Below are positions 51,066-60,545 of a stretch of DNA of 64,000 nt, piece after piece (position 1 is the stretch's first letter; each line of letters begins with the position of its first letter). The notes below the pieces were generated by a model, which saw only the letters and a program-made list of their open reading frames with translations, had not been told where the DNA came from and did no database searches. The stretch spans positions 310,001 through 374,000 of the forward strand of contig KV748213.1 of assembly GCA_001692895.1 (NCBI GenBank). The letters are read 5' to 3'. Both the position numbers and the translations under genes were made by a program. The DNA is from Cenococcum geophilum 1.58. Its lineage: Eukaryota; Ascomycota; Dothideomycetes; Gloniales; Gloniaceae.

Positions 51066-54000
51066 ATTTTTTTTTTAAAAAAAAAAGTAATAAGGTGCTA
51101 TTTACTGTCCAAATATAGCTATAATAGGATTCCCGCTATAACCCTATTGGAAGCGTCCGTTTTTAGTATTAATTTAAAGTTAAAGCTATAATAATAAAAA
51201 ATTAAAGCAGAGATAAGCCGAACTTTTAGCTCTTTAAAAGCTTCTATAGGGTTATTATAAAAGATAAAAGGCGTGTCTTTCTAAGGAAGTTATACTAGGG
51301 GCTTAGTTATAACTCTATAGTTATAAATAAACTAGTAATAAAAGTTATAAAAGCCTAAAAAGGACTAGATCCCCTTTATAGTGTAAGGGAGTTTTTAGTT
51401 ACGGATTGCCTTAACCTTTTTAGGATTAACCTTAATTCCTTTTATAGTAATAATAAACCTAAGATACTTTATACGTTTTACTCTAAATTTATATTTCTTA
51501 ATATCTACTTATAGGCCTACATTCCGTAGCCTCTTTAAGACCTTCTTAATATATACTTTATACTTAAGTTTATCGTCTAAGTATATAAGAATATTGTCTA
51601 GGTAAGCCGGATAGAACTTATTAAGATAGTTAAAAAGGACGTCGTTTATATATCTTTAATATATAGCTAGCCTATTTATTAATCCAAAAGGAAAGATTAT
51701 ATATTTATAAGACCTATAATGGGTACGGAATATTGTTAAGTTCTTAGCTATACGGTCTATATAATTTTAATTAAAAGCTTAAGAAATATTAAGCTTTATA
51801 AATATCTTTACCCAACTTAGGTAAATAAGGGTCTTATTAATTAACAGAATAGGGTACTGGTTCTTTTAAGTAATAGCGTTTAGCTTTTAATAGTTAATAT
51901 AAAAATAAAGGCCGTTATTAGGTTTTTTATAAATGGAATAGGAGAAGTAAAAGGGGCTTAGCTTAGCTTAATAAACCCTTTATTAAGGTTATTAATTAGG
52001 TACTACTTTATCGCTTTAAATTTGTCTATAGTTTGCTAGTAAAGGGGGCTATAGCCTAGGGAGTTATTCGCCTCTAATTAGATCTTATAGTTATAGATTT
52101 AGTAAGGGGGTAGCTAGTTAGAGGCCGCCTTTAAGCATACATCCTTATATCCTAAGTAAATGGTAGGGAGAAAACGCTTAACTAGCTCATTATTAATAAC
52201 TCTTCTTCCCTTTTACTAAGAATCTGGTTAATTTTATATAAACTAGTTATAAAGACCTTATTATCTTTCTGGTATATATTAAAATAGAACCCTATAGCGC
52301 TAATTATAGGAATATTCACTATAGGTAGGTCGCGTGGTTTTAGGGGGCTGTATAACTTTAGAGGTTTTTAGGGTATTAATTATATCGTCCCTTTTTTAGC
52401 TCCTATTGCATCCTTTTAAGGCCATCTCTTATATCCTATTAGTAGGTTCTCTTCTATATTAGTTAAATCTCCGTAATTTAAAGGTTTTCTATATTACTAT
52501 CTATTCTACTTTTATAGGTAGAGTCCTCTTTAACTATAGCGCTTTAAGAAAGTATTTTTATTAGTATATAGAGGTTCCTTTTAGCCTCTTAATAGGCGTT
52601 TTCTTAGGCGAAGGCTACGTTACGGTCCCTAATATCCTACTAGTAGGTAAAGTTAGCCTTCGCGGTTAGCGTTTAGTAGTTAGTTTAGATTTCTTTAATA
52701 AAGAAGGGTAACTTTAGTCTATCCTCTAGCTAGACAAACTATCTTTATTATACGTTTAACTAAATATTAAAGTAGAATATCTACTTTTAGTTAAGGATTA
52801 TATTATAGGAACCTAGGTCTAGAATATAAAATGGGATACCATATTAGCGTCGTCTATTAAGAAAGATATATAATTTTAAAATATAGCTTACCGGCTTACC
52901 AGCTTAGCCACTATAGCCTTTTACTAGGATAGGTTTCTCTAGTTAGGTAGCTTTTATATTTAGGAACTTAGCAATATTAATCGCATATATAGTATTTATA
53001 AAGGCAAAGCTATTCGCTTTAGTATTAATAAGGGTAATAGTATTAACTCTATATCTATTCTAAAATACTATATATAGGGTTATAAAGTATTTGCCACCTA
53101 TTAGCCAACTTAGGTTAATCTTTTTAAGATTAATAGGGTACCTTAGGGAGAAGTCTTCCCTTAGGATTTCCCTTTTCCTAACTTATTAGACACCCCTCCT
53201 TCCTTTATTTTCTTAATATTACTTATATCCTTTAGCTCTATACAAAATAAGGTAAAATAACTATCCTTTTTATAGCTATAACACGTGACCGTAGCGGGGT
53301 TAATTAGGGTATTACGGCGCGTGCTAGTTAAGAGCGTAGTATATAGTAGGTTAGGTAAAGCTCGTGGATTTATAGTTATAGCTACTTTTAGCGCAAGAGC
53401 CGTTATAGTTTATCTTCTTACTTCCGCTCCTATAGGCGTAGCTAGTAGGTTTTAGTTGCTATAGAGTTACTCTTACTAATTAAAGTGGGCGTTAATTTAC
53501 TTTAATTCTAAATCTAATAGTAGGCAGTAAGTTATAAGTCTTTTATAAATTAACAAGTTATTTAAGGTTATAGTAATCTTCTTTTATAACCTAATTATTA
53601 GTTTGTTATATAGATCTAATTAGTAATTTTTAAGGGGGACCTAGCCTTCTTCTATAAGATATAAGAATTACGTCTAGAATTTAGCAAAGGATTAGTTTAG
53701 TTTTATTATTAGGTAATTATAGTTATACTAGGTATCCCATACTTTATTTAGGTTAATATAAATAGTAGCCAAATATTATAACATTTTGCTAATAAATATA
53801 AACTAGGTAAGGGAGTTGTCCTTAAACTTAGCTTAAAGGTAACGCTAAGTACTTCCAGTAGTTCAACTAAAGAGGTAGAGCATTTTAGCTTCTTTAGAGA
53901 GAAAATAGTCGTTATTAATATAAAGCTTTTTTTATACTTAGATCCTCTAATTTTTAAAGGTAGGATCTATTCCGTTAAATAGTAGTTAAGAGTTAGGGAG

Positions 54001-54322
54001 CTTAACGGACTTTAATTATTTTACTATTATATCTGTACTCTTTAGTATATCGCATTTAGTAGAGTAAATAGGTCGGCTAAGGCTTTAAAAAGGGGAAGCT
54101 AGGCTATTTTTATAGAGCCGTAAGGCTTTCTAAAATCTCTTATAAGGTCTCTTAAGTATTTTTTACTTTAAGACAATTGGCTTTTTAGCTAGCCGCTAGG
54201 GCGCAAATCTGCTTATATATGTCTATAGCGTTATTATTATCTTCAATTTTAGATACTAACTAGATCTTAGGTTCCTTTTATATAAAAGCGGTTTTCTTAG
54301 ATAAGCTTACTTTAGGTGCTAT
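51066..54322 (-). pseudogene. Element M: gypsy gag-pol remnant, truncated in RNase H
   Basis: Gag starts near 54322 (ATA for ATG, then APKVSLSKKTAFI). The CCHC knuckle at 53236-53283 is preserved only as C-Y-S-Y-K-K-D-S-Y-F-T-L-F-C. RT lies at about 51250-52080: YINYQKLN-like stretch, IFIKLNIS, FPFGLIN, and catalytic box YLDN at 51593-51604. Then come KKYKFRVKRIKYLRFI, SFLGFYNFYY and the RNase H start LILKTDASNRVIAGIL. It stops at FFFKKK (51066-51085). The A/T homopolymer there is simply the Phe/Lys codons of the usual FFSKK block. Integrase is missing. Confidence 0.82.
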
Positions 54323-54830
54323 TATTAGCTTTCTAAATTAAAATTATATAATTTAGTTTTAAGTCCGGGGTTCTTTTAGGGGTATAGGTTAAATATAGTC
54401 TAGCCTATAAAGTAGAATATTTTAGAGGGCCTTCCTAGGCAGTATAGGGGGAGTAACTTTTAGTATCTAAGTATAACGTATTAACGCGTCGTTGTAGATA
54501 AAGGTCTTTTTAAGATAGGATATTTTTTTAGGCCTTCTTAAGCAGTATAGGGAGAGCTTAATATAATATAATGGGCTTATATAAATGCCTCTAAGAGGAA
54601 GCTTATAAATTGCTACTTGTAGCTAGAATATGTTGCATTGCAATAGGAGGCAAATTGCCGTCACGTGCGGCAAGCTGCCGTTACGTATGGCAAGTTGCCG
54701 TTATATAAGGCAAGTTGCCATCACGTATTGCCGCGGCACTAGCGTAGTAAGGAACCTTAAGTTCCTTACCCTTCTTTATATTAAAAAGATAACATCTATC
54801 TACAACACCGCATAGTACATATTATTGTGA
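54323..54830 (-). promoter_or_regulatory. M leader/5' LTR region with repeated motifs
   Basis: No gene. It holds a 27-bp direct repeat (54425-54452 and 54530-54556, core GGCCTTCYTARGCAGTATAG), a four-unit 20-bp array (54649-54728) and a palindrome AAGGAACCTTAAGTTCCTT (54750-54768). Minus-strand reading gives TTTATATAAG and TTTATAAGC as possible TATA boxes upstream of Gag, which fits a promoter region. A TGTTGTAGATAG start at about 54807 could be the LTR end; there is no second LTR to confirm it. Confidence 0.45.
54649..54728. repeat. Four 20-bp units with palindromic GGCAANTTGCC core
   Basis: Units start at 54649, 54669, 54689 and 54709: GGCAAATTGCCGTCACGTGC, GGCAAGCTGCCGTTACGTAT, GGCAAGTTGCCGTTATATAA, GGCAAGTTGCCATCACGTAT. 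Each carries a dyad GGCAA/TTGCC and most a second ACGT core. Exact phasing and dyads look like protein-binding sites. Confidence 0.9.
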
Positions 54831-55094
54831 TATATGTATTCTGCACGTTATTAAAGCATACTAACACTACTATACAAAAATACTAAGCTAAAGAGAAGAA
54901 GAAGGCCCTTAGGGGTTAACGTAAATATAACGGAGTTACTAAGGCGCTAGTAGTAAGCAGGCTAATAGCGATTTTCTATACCAGGTATAGAAAATCCTAA
55001 TTAGTTAATAGAAGTTAGGGTTAATAGAACTTAGCAAAAGCATAGTAAAATTTAGTAGGTAATTCGCCCTAGCACTATTACACCTACTATACTA
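54831..55094. other. Spacer with copy of the D palindromic module
   Basis: No gene. 54939-55012 is the inverted counterpart of 18903-18977: palindrome GATTTTCTATACC / GGTATAGAAAATC centred near 54982, flanked by GCGCTAG and TAATTAGTTAAT. Nothing else was recognised. Confidence 0.7.
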
Positions 55095-55500
55095 TAACCC
55101 TTTTTTCTATCTTTTATCTTTATTTGCTAACTATTAGTTCTGTATAAAAACCTTTAAAAGTATTGCCAGCTTCTTCCTATAGTAGTTCTTATATATATTA
55201 CTAGTATATCTATGCTTTTTACCATTCTTTTTATACCTTATACTTAATAGTTTTTTTTTTCTTTTATAGCTTTAGTTAATTTCTATATATCTCTTATATA
55301 TATAATACTAGGCTTTTAATTTAAAGAGCTTTCTATTATCTCTATATAAAATATTATCTCTATATAGAATAGTACAAAGTCTATAGATATAAAGTTATAG
55401 TACTATTAGTCGGAATTAGTTAGGAGAAAAGATTAGAATTAACTAGTAGAAAAGTAGTTAGTAAGAAGAGAAGAAAAGAGTATATTAAAAAAGGAAACTA
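55095..55500. repeat. R repeat, copy 2
   Basis: Similar to about 215-690 in the same direction, more T-rich here and apparently more mutated. The open frame seen at 1-207 next to copy 1 is not present beside this copy. Confidence 0.5.
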
Positions 55501-55589
55501 TCTATCTATTAGTTCTATTAGTAGTAGTCTTAGTAATAAATACATGTATATTTTAGCTAAATATTTAATTAATTTATAAGCGTGCAAAA
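55501..55589. other. Short spacer, nothing recognised
   Basis: AT-rich sequence between the R repeat and the S coding-like stretch; nothing was identified. Confidence 0.4.
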
Positions 55590-56280
55590 AAAATTATAAT
55601 TTAATTGCATATAATAAATATAGCTTAGGTAAGCTCTATCGCCAGTTTTAGTATATTAATGGCTTCCTTATTCCTAAAGAAGAAGAAGGCCTATACAGCA
55701 ATATTAAGTATATAACTATAGTAGCGAATGCGGTATTACTTGGAGTTAAATTAAGCTTCTATTTCCGCATCTTTAAGCCGTATAAAGTGTCGTTTAAGAA
55801 GCTTGTTATTATTTCCGTAATTATTACCAATATAATACCTAATCTTATTAAGTATCTAGTAGTCTTAGAGGATTTGCTAAAAAAACTCTACCTATTTATT
55901 ACCACCGTACCTATTAGGTAAAAAGGGGAGAGTAAGTAAAGCTATATATAGTACGCCGGTACTATTAATAAAGTAGGCGTAGATTGCAATAAAAGTCTTC
56001 TAATTTAGTAAGCTCTATATATTAAGCGAGGGGTATAGAGCTTCTATTTTAGGGTAGCTTTATTTAATAAAAATAACTCCTTAATTAGCTTTAGTATAGT
56101 TACGCTAAAGTTAACTAGAACTTTATTATAGGTATAGTTTACTACTAGAAAAAGCCCTTAAAGCTAAATTACTACCTTATATAGTAGACCTAAACAATAA
56201 TTAACTGCGCTAAAGCCTCTTAAACGACTAGTTAATTAATAAACTCCCTTAATATATATTCCTTTTACTCTTTAACCTCT
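55590..56280 (+). pseudogene. S: unrecognised coding-like stretch
   Basis: The plus-strand frame from about 55617 reads KYSLGKLYR-F-YINGFLIPKE, then LLGVKLSFYFRIFKPYKVSF and KKLVIISVIITNIIPNLIKY. After 55920 stops appear, all TAG/TAA at plausible Gln sites, with blocks GVDCNKSLLI, ALYIKRGV-SFYFRVALFN and PLIYIPFTL-PLIRGLC to about 56290. The first 100 codons have only one stop. I recognise no family. It could be a RIP-damaged host gene fragment or part of an unknown element. It ends where J1 begins. Confidence 0.4.
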
Positions 56281-56449
56281 TATAAGGGGACTTTGTAAAT
56301 AGGGGGCTATAAGGACATAATTGTGGAATAGGATAGATTAGTAAGAGAGACGAATTCTTAAGGTAAGGCCTTTAAAATTGTAGAGACTATATACTATAGG
56401 TACGTGCCTCTAGTATATAACCGGCGACCATTTAAGGGGTATCTAGGGG

Positions 56450-56642
56450 TGTTCGTACTAATTTAATAGCATAAGTGAGTCATATCCCGGGGCACGAAAT
56501 ACGTATAGTATCGTATGCTCTTTAGGATGGTGGTGACTTGTTCTTCTAATCGTATATGAAGAGGTAGAATTTAAGGGGTTTCCTGAGCTCGCTTAGCTCA
56601 CGTAATTGCGACCATAAATTCCCATTCGAACTCGTTCAGACA
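56450..56642 (-). repeat. 3' LTR of element E
   Basis: 193 bp, TGTTCGTACTAA to TTCAGACA on the plus strand. It shares about 80 bp with the R/U5 side of the D LTR; its U3 is unrelated. Confidence 0.9.
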
Positions 56643-57105
56643 CTGGCGGTACTTGAAAATTGAAACTACTTGTGTATAGCCTCCGTAATTGCTTTAATAA
56701 AACAGTAAAATATAAAAGAAATATATAAGAAATAAAACCATAAAATACAAAAGAAATTAAGAAATAAAACTGTAAAACACAAAAGAAATATATAGGAAAT
56801 TCCTCCGTATAATAGGTGCTGTAATTATACACTGGCGGTACTTAAAAAATAGAACCGCTTGTATATAGCCTCTGTAATTTACTTTAATAAAACTATAAAA
56901 TGCAAAATATATAAAAATAAAACCATAAAATATAAAAGAAATGCGTAAAAATAAAACTATAAAATATAAAGGAAATGCGTAGGAAATCCCTCCCGAAGTA
57001 CCTTTGTGGTCGTCTTCTAAACGGTGCTTTAAGCCGGCCGTAAGTCCTGCTTACGGTCTCTAGGATAAACCATACGGCCTTCTAATGGGCCGTAAATGAA
57101 TATAC
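56643..57105 (-). repeat. E 3' region, duplicated, with a relic D-type LTR start
   Basis: Two copies of the T-rich 3' untranslated region (56643-56805 and 56833-57000) each end in AAGTACCGCCAG. Between them, 56811-56832 is the complement of TGTATAATTACAGCACCTAT, the first bases of a D-type LTR. Both copies contain short repeats of TTTTATATTTTATGGTTTTA. Confidence 0.85.
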
Positions 57106-57189
57106 CCTAATTGACCGACTTACTTGTATTACCTCCCTTGGTATTTAAGGACTCTATATAGCTTTTCGGCTAATAGGTGGCCGAAACAG

Positions 57190-58490
57190 CGGTATAGGCG
57201 GTGGATTTTGGTACTGCTGGCGGTAGCGGCGGTCCGTAAAGGAGGTAGTATATGTTCCTTAACTAGGGTGTTCCTTCTCCCATATAATGACTGAAGACTG
57301 GGCAGCAAAAGGTAGATTAAATGAGGCTTTTAGTTGGTAAATAGACGTAATATACGCCCCTAGGGGGTCGTACGTGGGTTGGTCTATATGCAGCTGCATA
57401 TTAGGGTTAGTGTTGGCAGTACTAGAGTAGAAATACTAGGCGGGAGGAAGACCAGGTGGGGTAGGGACAGTCACTAGGGGGAGGGTAGAGGCGGTTGCCG
57501 TAGGCAGTGATTGCTAGGCAGGTTGCGGAGGTTTGTACAAGCTTGGCAGCCGTGGCTCCTTAGCCTTAGTTAACGAATAGGGTGAGACTAGCGGAGCTTG
57601 CGCGGATAGGGCTTGCGCGGACGGGGCTTGCGCAGGCGGAGCTTGCGCGGGCAGAGCTTGTGCGGACGGAGGTTGCGTAGACGGAGGTTGCGCGGACGGA
57701 GCTTGTATAGACGGAGCTTGTATAGGCGGAGCTTGCGCTAACGGAGCTTGCGTAGGCGGAGTTTATATAGACGGAGCTTATACAGGCGGGGCTTGTGCGG
57801 GTAGGGCTTGCGCGGACGAGGCAGTTGTAATGTTTAATTGAGGCTTTGGTAACTAAGCTGGGGTAGGAAGGCCAGGTAGAGGATCGTCCTTTAAGGCTTA
57901 CGGGCCTATTACAGCATCGTCTTAAGGGTTAAGCTCCTTTTGATAGGTCGCTTAATCTTAATTTCCGCTGGAGTCTACCTATTAATTTCCACTAGAGTTT
58001 ACCTAAGTCTCGTCCTTATCTAACGTCTCGTCCAGTTCTTCTTTTAACGTTGTATATGGCAAAAGTCCTACTTCTCTAGGCAATGGTGGATTTGTATATA
58101 TTGAAGGTCCTATAAAGATCCTATTAAGTTTATAAGAGGCAAAGAATCCATTAGTATTAATATGGTCTAGGACTTCCTCTTTAGTCTATTCCGTTTGGTC
58201 CTCCTCCTATATTGTGTTATATAAGGACCATATAACAGTAACTCGTTTATCCTTTTTAACCTATATACCTTAGTAATATAAAAGGGTTTATAGGTTACGG
58301 ATAGCAATAGGGTTATAAGCCTTAAGAATAGCTTCTGTAAAGTCCGCAAAGTCTTCCTTATATTGCTCCTATAGGTCGTTATTTAGAAGCTTATAGTGTC
58401 CGTATTTAAGGATTTTGAAATTAATATAGTTGTTGACGCCGTCCGTAGACGTAAGGTCGACTCCCTAACTCCACTTCTTTTAACCTTTAC
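57190..58490 (-). pseudogene. gag remnant of element E
   Basis: The minus-strand frame has far fewer stops than D. From the right it reads VNNYINFKILKYGHYKLL (cognate to D's Gag start), VTVIWSLYNTI, a Ser/Gln/Asp-rich part, and a 75-residue pentapeptide array (57596-57820). It continues through KEPRLPSLYKPPQPA and a Pro/Thr-rich part to YGPPLPPAVPKS, where the deletion begins. The sequence keeps CpG and CpA well, so E is either younger or escaped most RIP. Confidence 0.75.
57596..57820 (-). repeat. Fifteen 15-bp units: Pro/Ser-Ala-Gln-Ala repeat in E Gag
   Basis: Fifteen in-phase units of GCTTGCGCGGACGGA type give the pentapeptide P-(P/S)-A/T/I-Q-A on the coding (minus) strand. Element D has four units of a different pentapeptide at the corresponding place. 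Confidence 0.9.
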
Positions 58491-58925
58491 TAATTTGCTT
58501 AGTTATATCTACTATGTTGTATAGTGTAGTGTAGTACGTAGTGGGTAGTAGAGGTCTTATAGGGTCCGTAAAAGTGGTTGGTGGGTCTGTAACGGTTTGT
58601 AGGAGGGTGGGGGGTTTCCGTAAGGGGTCTTAACAGGTCCGTAGTAGTTCGCAAAAGGGTAGGGGGTCTCCGTAAGGGGTCTGAAAAGAGGTCGGAGGTA
58701 TTGAAGGAGGGTAGGGGGTTCCGTAAAGGTCTGTATTCGCGTCTATAAACTTCCAGTAAACCGCACTAAGACTTGAATAAGTATACAGAATTGGAGATAA
58801 GTCCGTAATCCCCGACTTCCGACCTTCCAGCAGGTCGTACTAGGAGTCTAAACGGGTGGTCGCTGTCGTGATCGCTCGGGGGGAGGTATCGAGTGATTGC
58901 TGATCTGTGCGCGCTCACTGATCAG
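58491..58925 (-). other. E leader with C-rich repeats and primer-site region
   Basis: No gene. 58560-58740 has repeats of GGGTCYGTAA and GTAGGGGGT, the complement of the D leader repeats. 58880-58925 is the conserved CTGATCAGTGAGCGCGCAC block next to the LTR. Confidence 0.6.
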
Positions 58926-59118
58926 TATTCGTACTAAGTTAATGGCACGAGTGAGTCAGATCCAGGGGCACGAAATACATATAGTATCGTATGCTCTTCT
59001 GGATGATGGTGACTTGTTCTTCTAATCGTATATGAAGAGGTAGAATTTAAGGGGTTTCCTGAGCTCGCTTAGCTCACGTGATTGCGACCATAAATTCACA
59101 TTCGAACTCGTTCAGATA
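58926..59118 (-). repeat. 5' LTR of element E
   Basis: 193 bp, TATTCGTAC to TTCAGATA on the plus strand. DNA transposon Q inserted at its very end and duplicated its last 8 bp (59111-59118 and 60932-60939). Confidence 0.9.
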
Positions 59119-59670
59119 TTATCTCAGGTGCCTCAGCCGCTTCTCTAAGGAATTTATGGCGTTGCATGGGCCCACTCTCTTGCCACAGCCCCACTCTGCG
59201 GCGCGCACTAACTCCTGAGCCAATAGAACGTCGCGCTATCCCTAGCCCCCCTGCAACCCCCAAATTCCTCTGCGAAGCGTCTGAGAGATTATAGGCGCGC
59301 GTTTACTGTAAACCGGGCCCAATTCTTAACGTATGCTAACTTTAAGCAACTATAATGGGGTTAATATACTAGCTACGGTCTTAGTACGCGATGCATTTAA
59401 ATTATAATCTCTTCTTTTATTTAATTGTAATAATTGTAACTAGCTAACTACTATATTAGGGGGCGAGATACAGCCTTAAAGTTTAAAGACGCGTTTTTAA
59501 ACCCGGTCCTGCCCTACTAGCCTCGTCAACATAGCGACCGTACTCCACCACCATACCTCTATTCACCCTAAAACTTCCTAAGGTACCTCTTATACCCTAT
59601 TACAAACAGCTTACCTAATTATACTATACCTATACTAGTAGGTATGGATTTGCTTTACAGTAGGGGGGAA

Positions 59671-59912
59671 GCTTTAGGTAGAGGCTCGTGTAGAGCTTCG
59701 TGTAAAGTTTTGTATAGAGCTTTATACAGAGCTTTATATAGAGCTTTATACAGAGCTTTGTGTAGAGCTTTGTATAGAGCTTCGTGCAGAGCTTTGTATA
59801 AAGCTTTGTATAAAGCTTTGTGCAGAGCTTTATATAGAGCTTTATGCAGAGCTTCGTGTAGAGCTTCGTATAGAGCTTTTTGCAGAGCCTTATGCAGAGC
59901 CATGTGTAGGTA
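59671..59912. repeat. 12-bp minisatellite, array 1 in Q
   Basis: About 19 units of GTRTAGAGCTTY in phase. Because 12 is a multiple of 3, both strands stay open and give meaningless R-A-L-Y and K-A-L-Y repeat frames; these are not genes. Confidence 0.92.
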
Positions 59913-60120
59913 TATAGACGTGTAGATTGCAGATATATAGACGTGCAGATATTTGTATGGGCGTTCGTGTGGGTGACTAATTAATTAATTAATTATATGG
60001 ACGTTTATAAAGCCGTTTATACGGGCGTTTGGTTAATTAATTATATAGACATTTATAAAGCCGTTCGTATATACGATTATAGAGACTTCCTAGTATATTA
60101 GTGCTGCGTATTAGGAGAGA

Positions 60121-60382
60121 TTTAGAGCTCCGTATTAAGCTTCGAGTAGAGCTTTAAGTAGAGCCTCGCGTAGAGCTTTTAAGCAGAGCTTTTAAGCAGA
60201 GCTCCGTATAGAGCCTTAAGTAGAGCTTCGAGCAGAGCGTCGTGTAGAGCTTCGAGTAGAGCTTTAATAGAGCTTTAAGTAGAGCCTCGTGTAGAGCTTC
60301 GAGTAGAGCTTTAAGTAGAGCTTTAAGCAGAGCTTTAAGCAGAGCTTCGAGCGGAGCAGAGCTTTAAGTAGAGAGCTTCCCT
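60121..60382. repeat. 12-bp minisatellite, array 2 in Q
   Basis: About 20 units of GTAGAGCTTYRA / GCAGAGCTTTAA with occasional slippage. It is related to array 1 by the AGAGCTT core. Confidence 0.88.
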
Positions 60383-60454
60383 ATATAGACCTTATATTTA
60401 GGCTTGTTTTTAAAGGCCTTGTAAACGGCTTTATATAGAGCTTTAAGCAGAGAT

Positions 60455-60545
60455 TTATATAGGCGTTCGTGCAGGCGTTCGTGCAGGCGTTCGTGTATAC
60501 ATTTATATAGGTTTATAGGGACGTTTATAGGGACGTTTATAGGGG
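60455..60545. repeat. 12-bp arrays 3 and 4 in Q
   Basis: Units of AGGCGTTCGTGC (about 60458-60495) followed by ATAGGGACGTTT units (about 60515-60545). The same 12-bp period occurs with different sequence. Confidence 0.8.

Noticed and set aside
51062..51090. T/A homopolymer run as a possible poly(A) tail or gap artefact
   Set aside because: It is the Phe-Lys codon run of M's RNase H (FFFKKK).
54630..54815. 61-aa open frame on the plus strand
   Set aside because: Lies over the 20-bp repeat array in the M leader; no sign of coding conservation.
56593..56832. 79-aa open frame on the minus strand
   Set aside because: Spans the E LTR and the T-rich duplicated 3' region; composition artefact.
57596..57820. 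Possible CRISPR-like array
   Set aside because: Fifteen contiguous 15-bp units without spacers inside a Gag frame; the setting is eukaryotic.
58167..58349. 60-aa open frame on the minus strand
   Set aside because: Out of frame with the E Gag frame over the same bases.
56445..59123. Element E judged to lack a target duplication
   Set aside because: The real right end is at 60939, displaced by transposon Q; AGGGG is present on both true flanks.
59644..59925. Open frames of 93 aa (+) and 82 aa (-) made of R-A-L-Y / K-A-L-Y repeats
   Set aside because: They are produced by the 12-bp minisatellite in element Q; both strands stay open because the period is a multiple of three.
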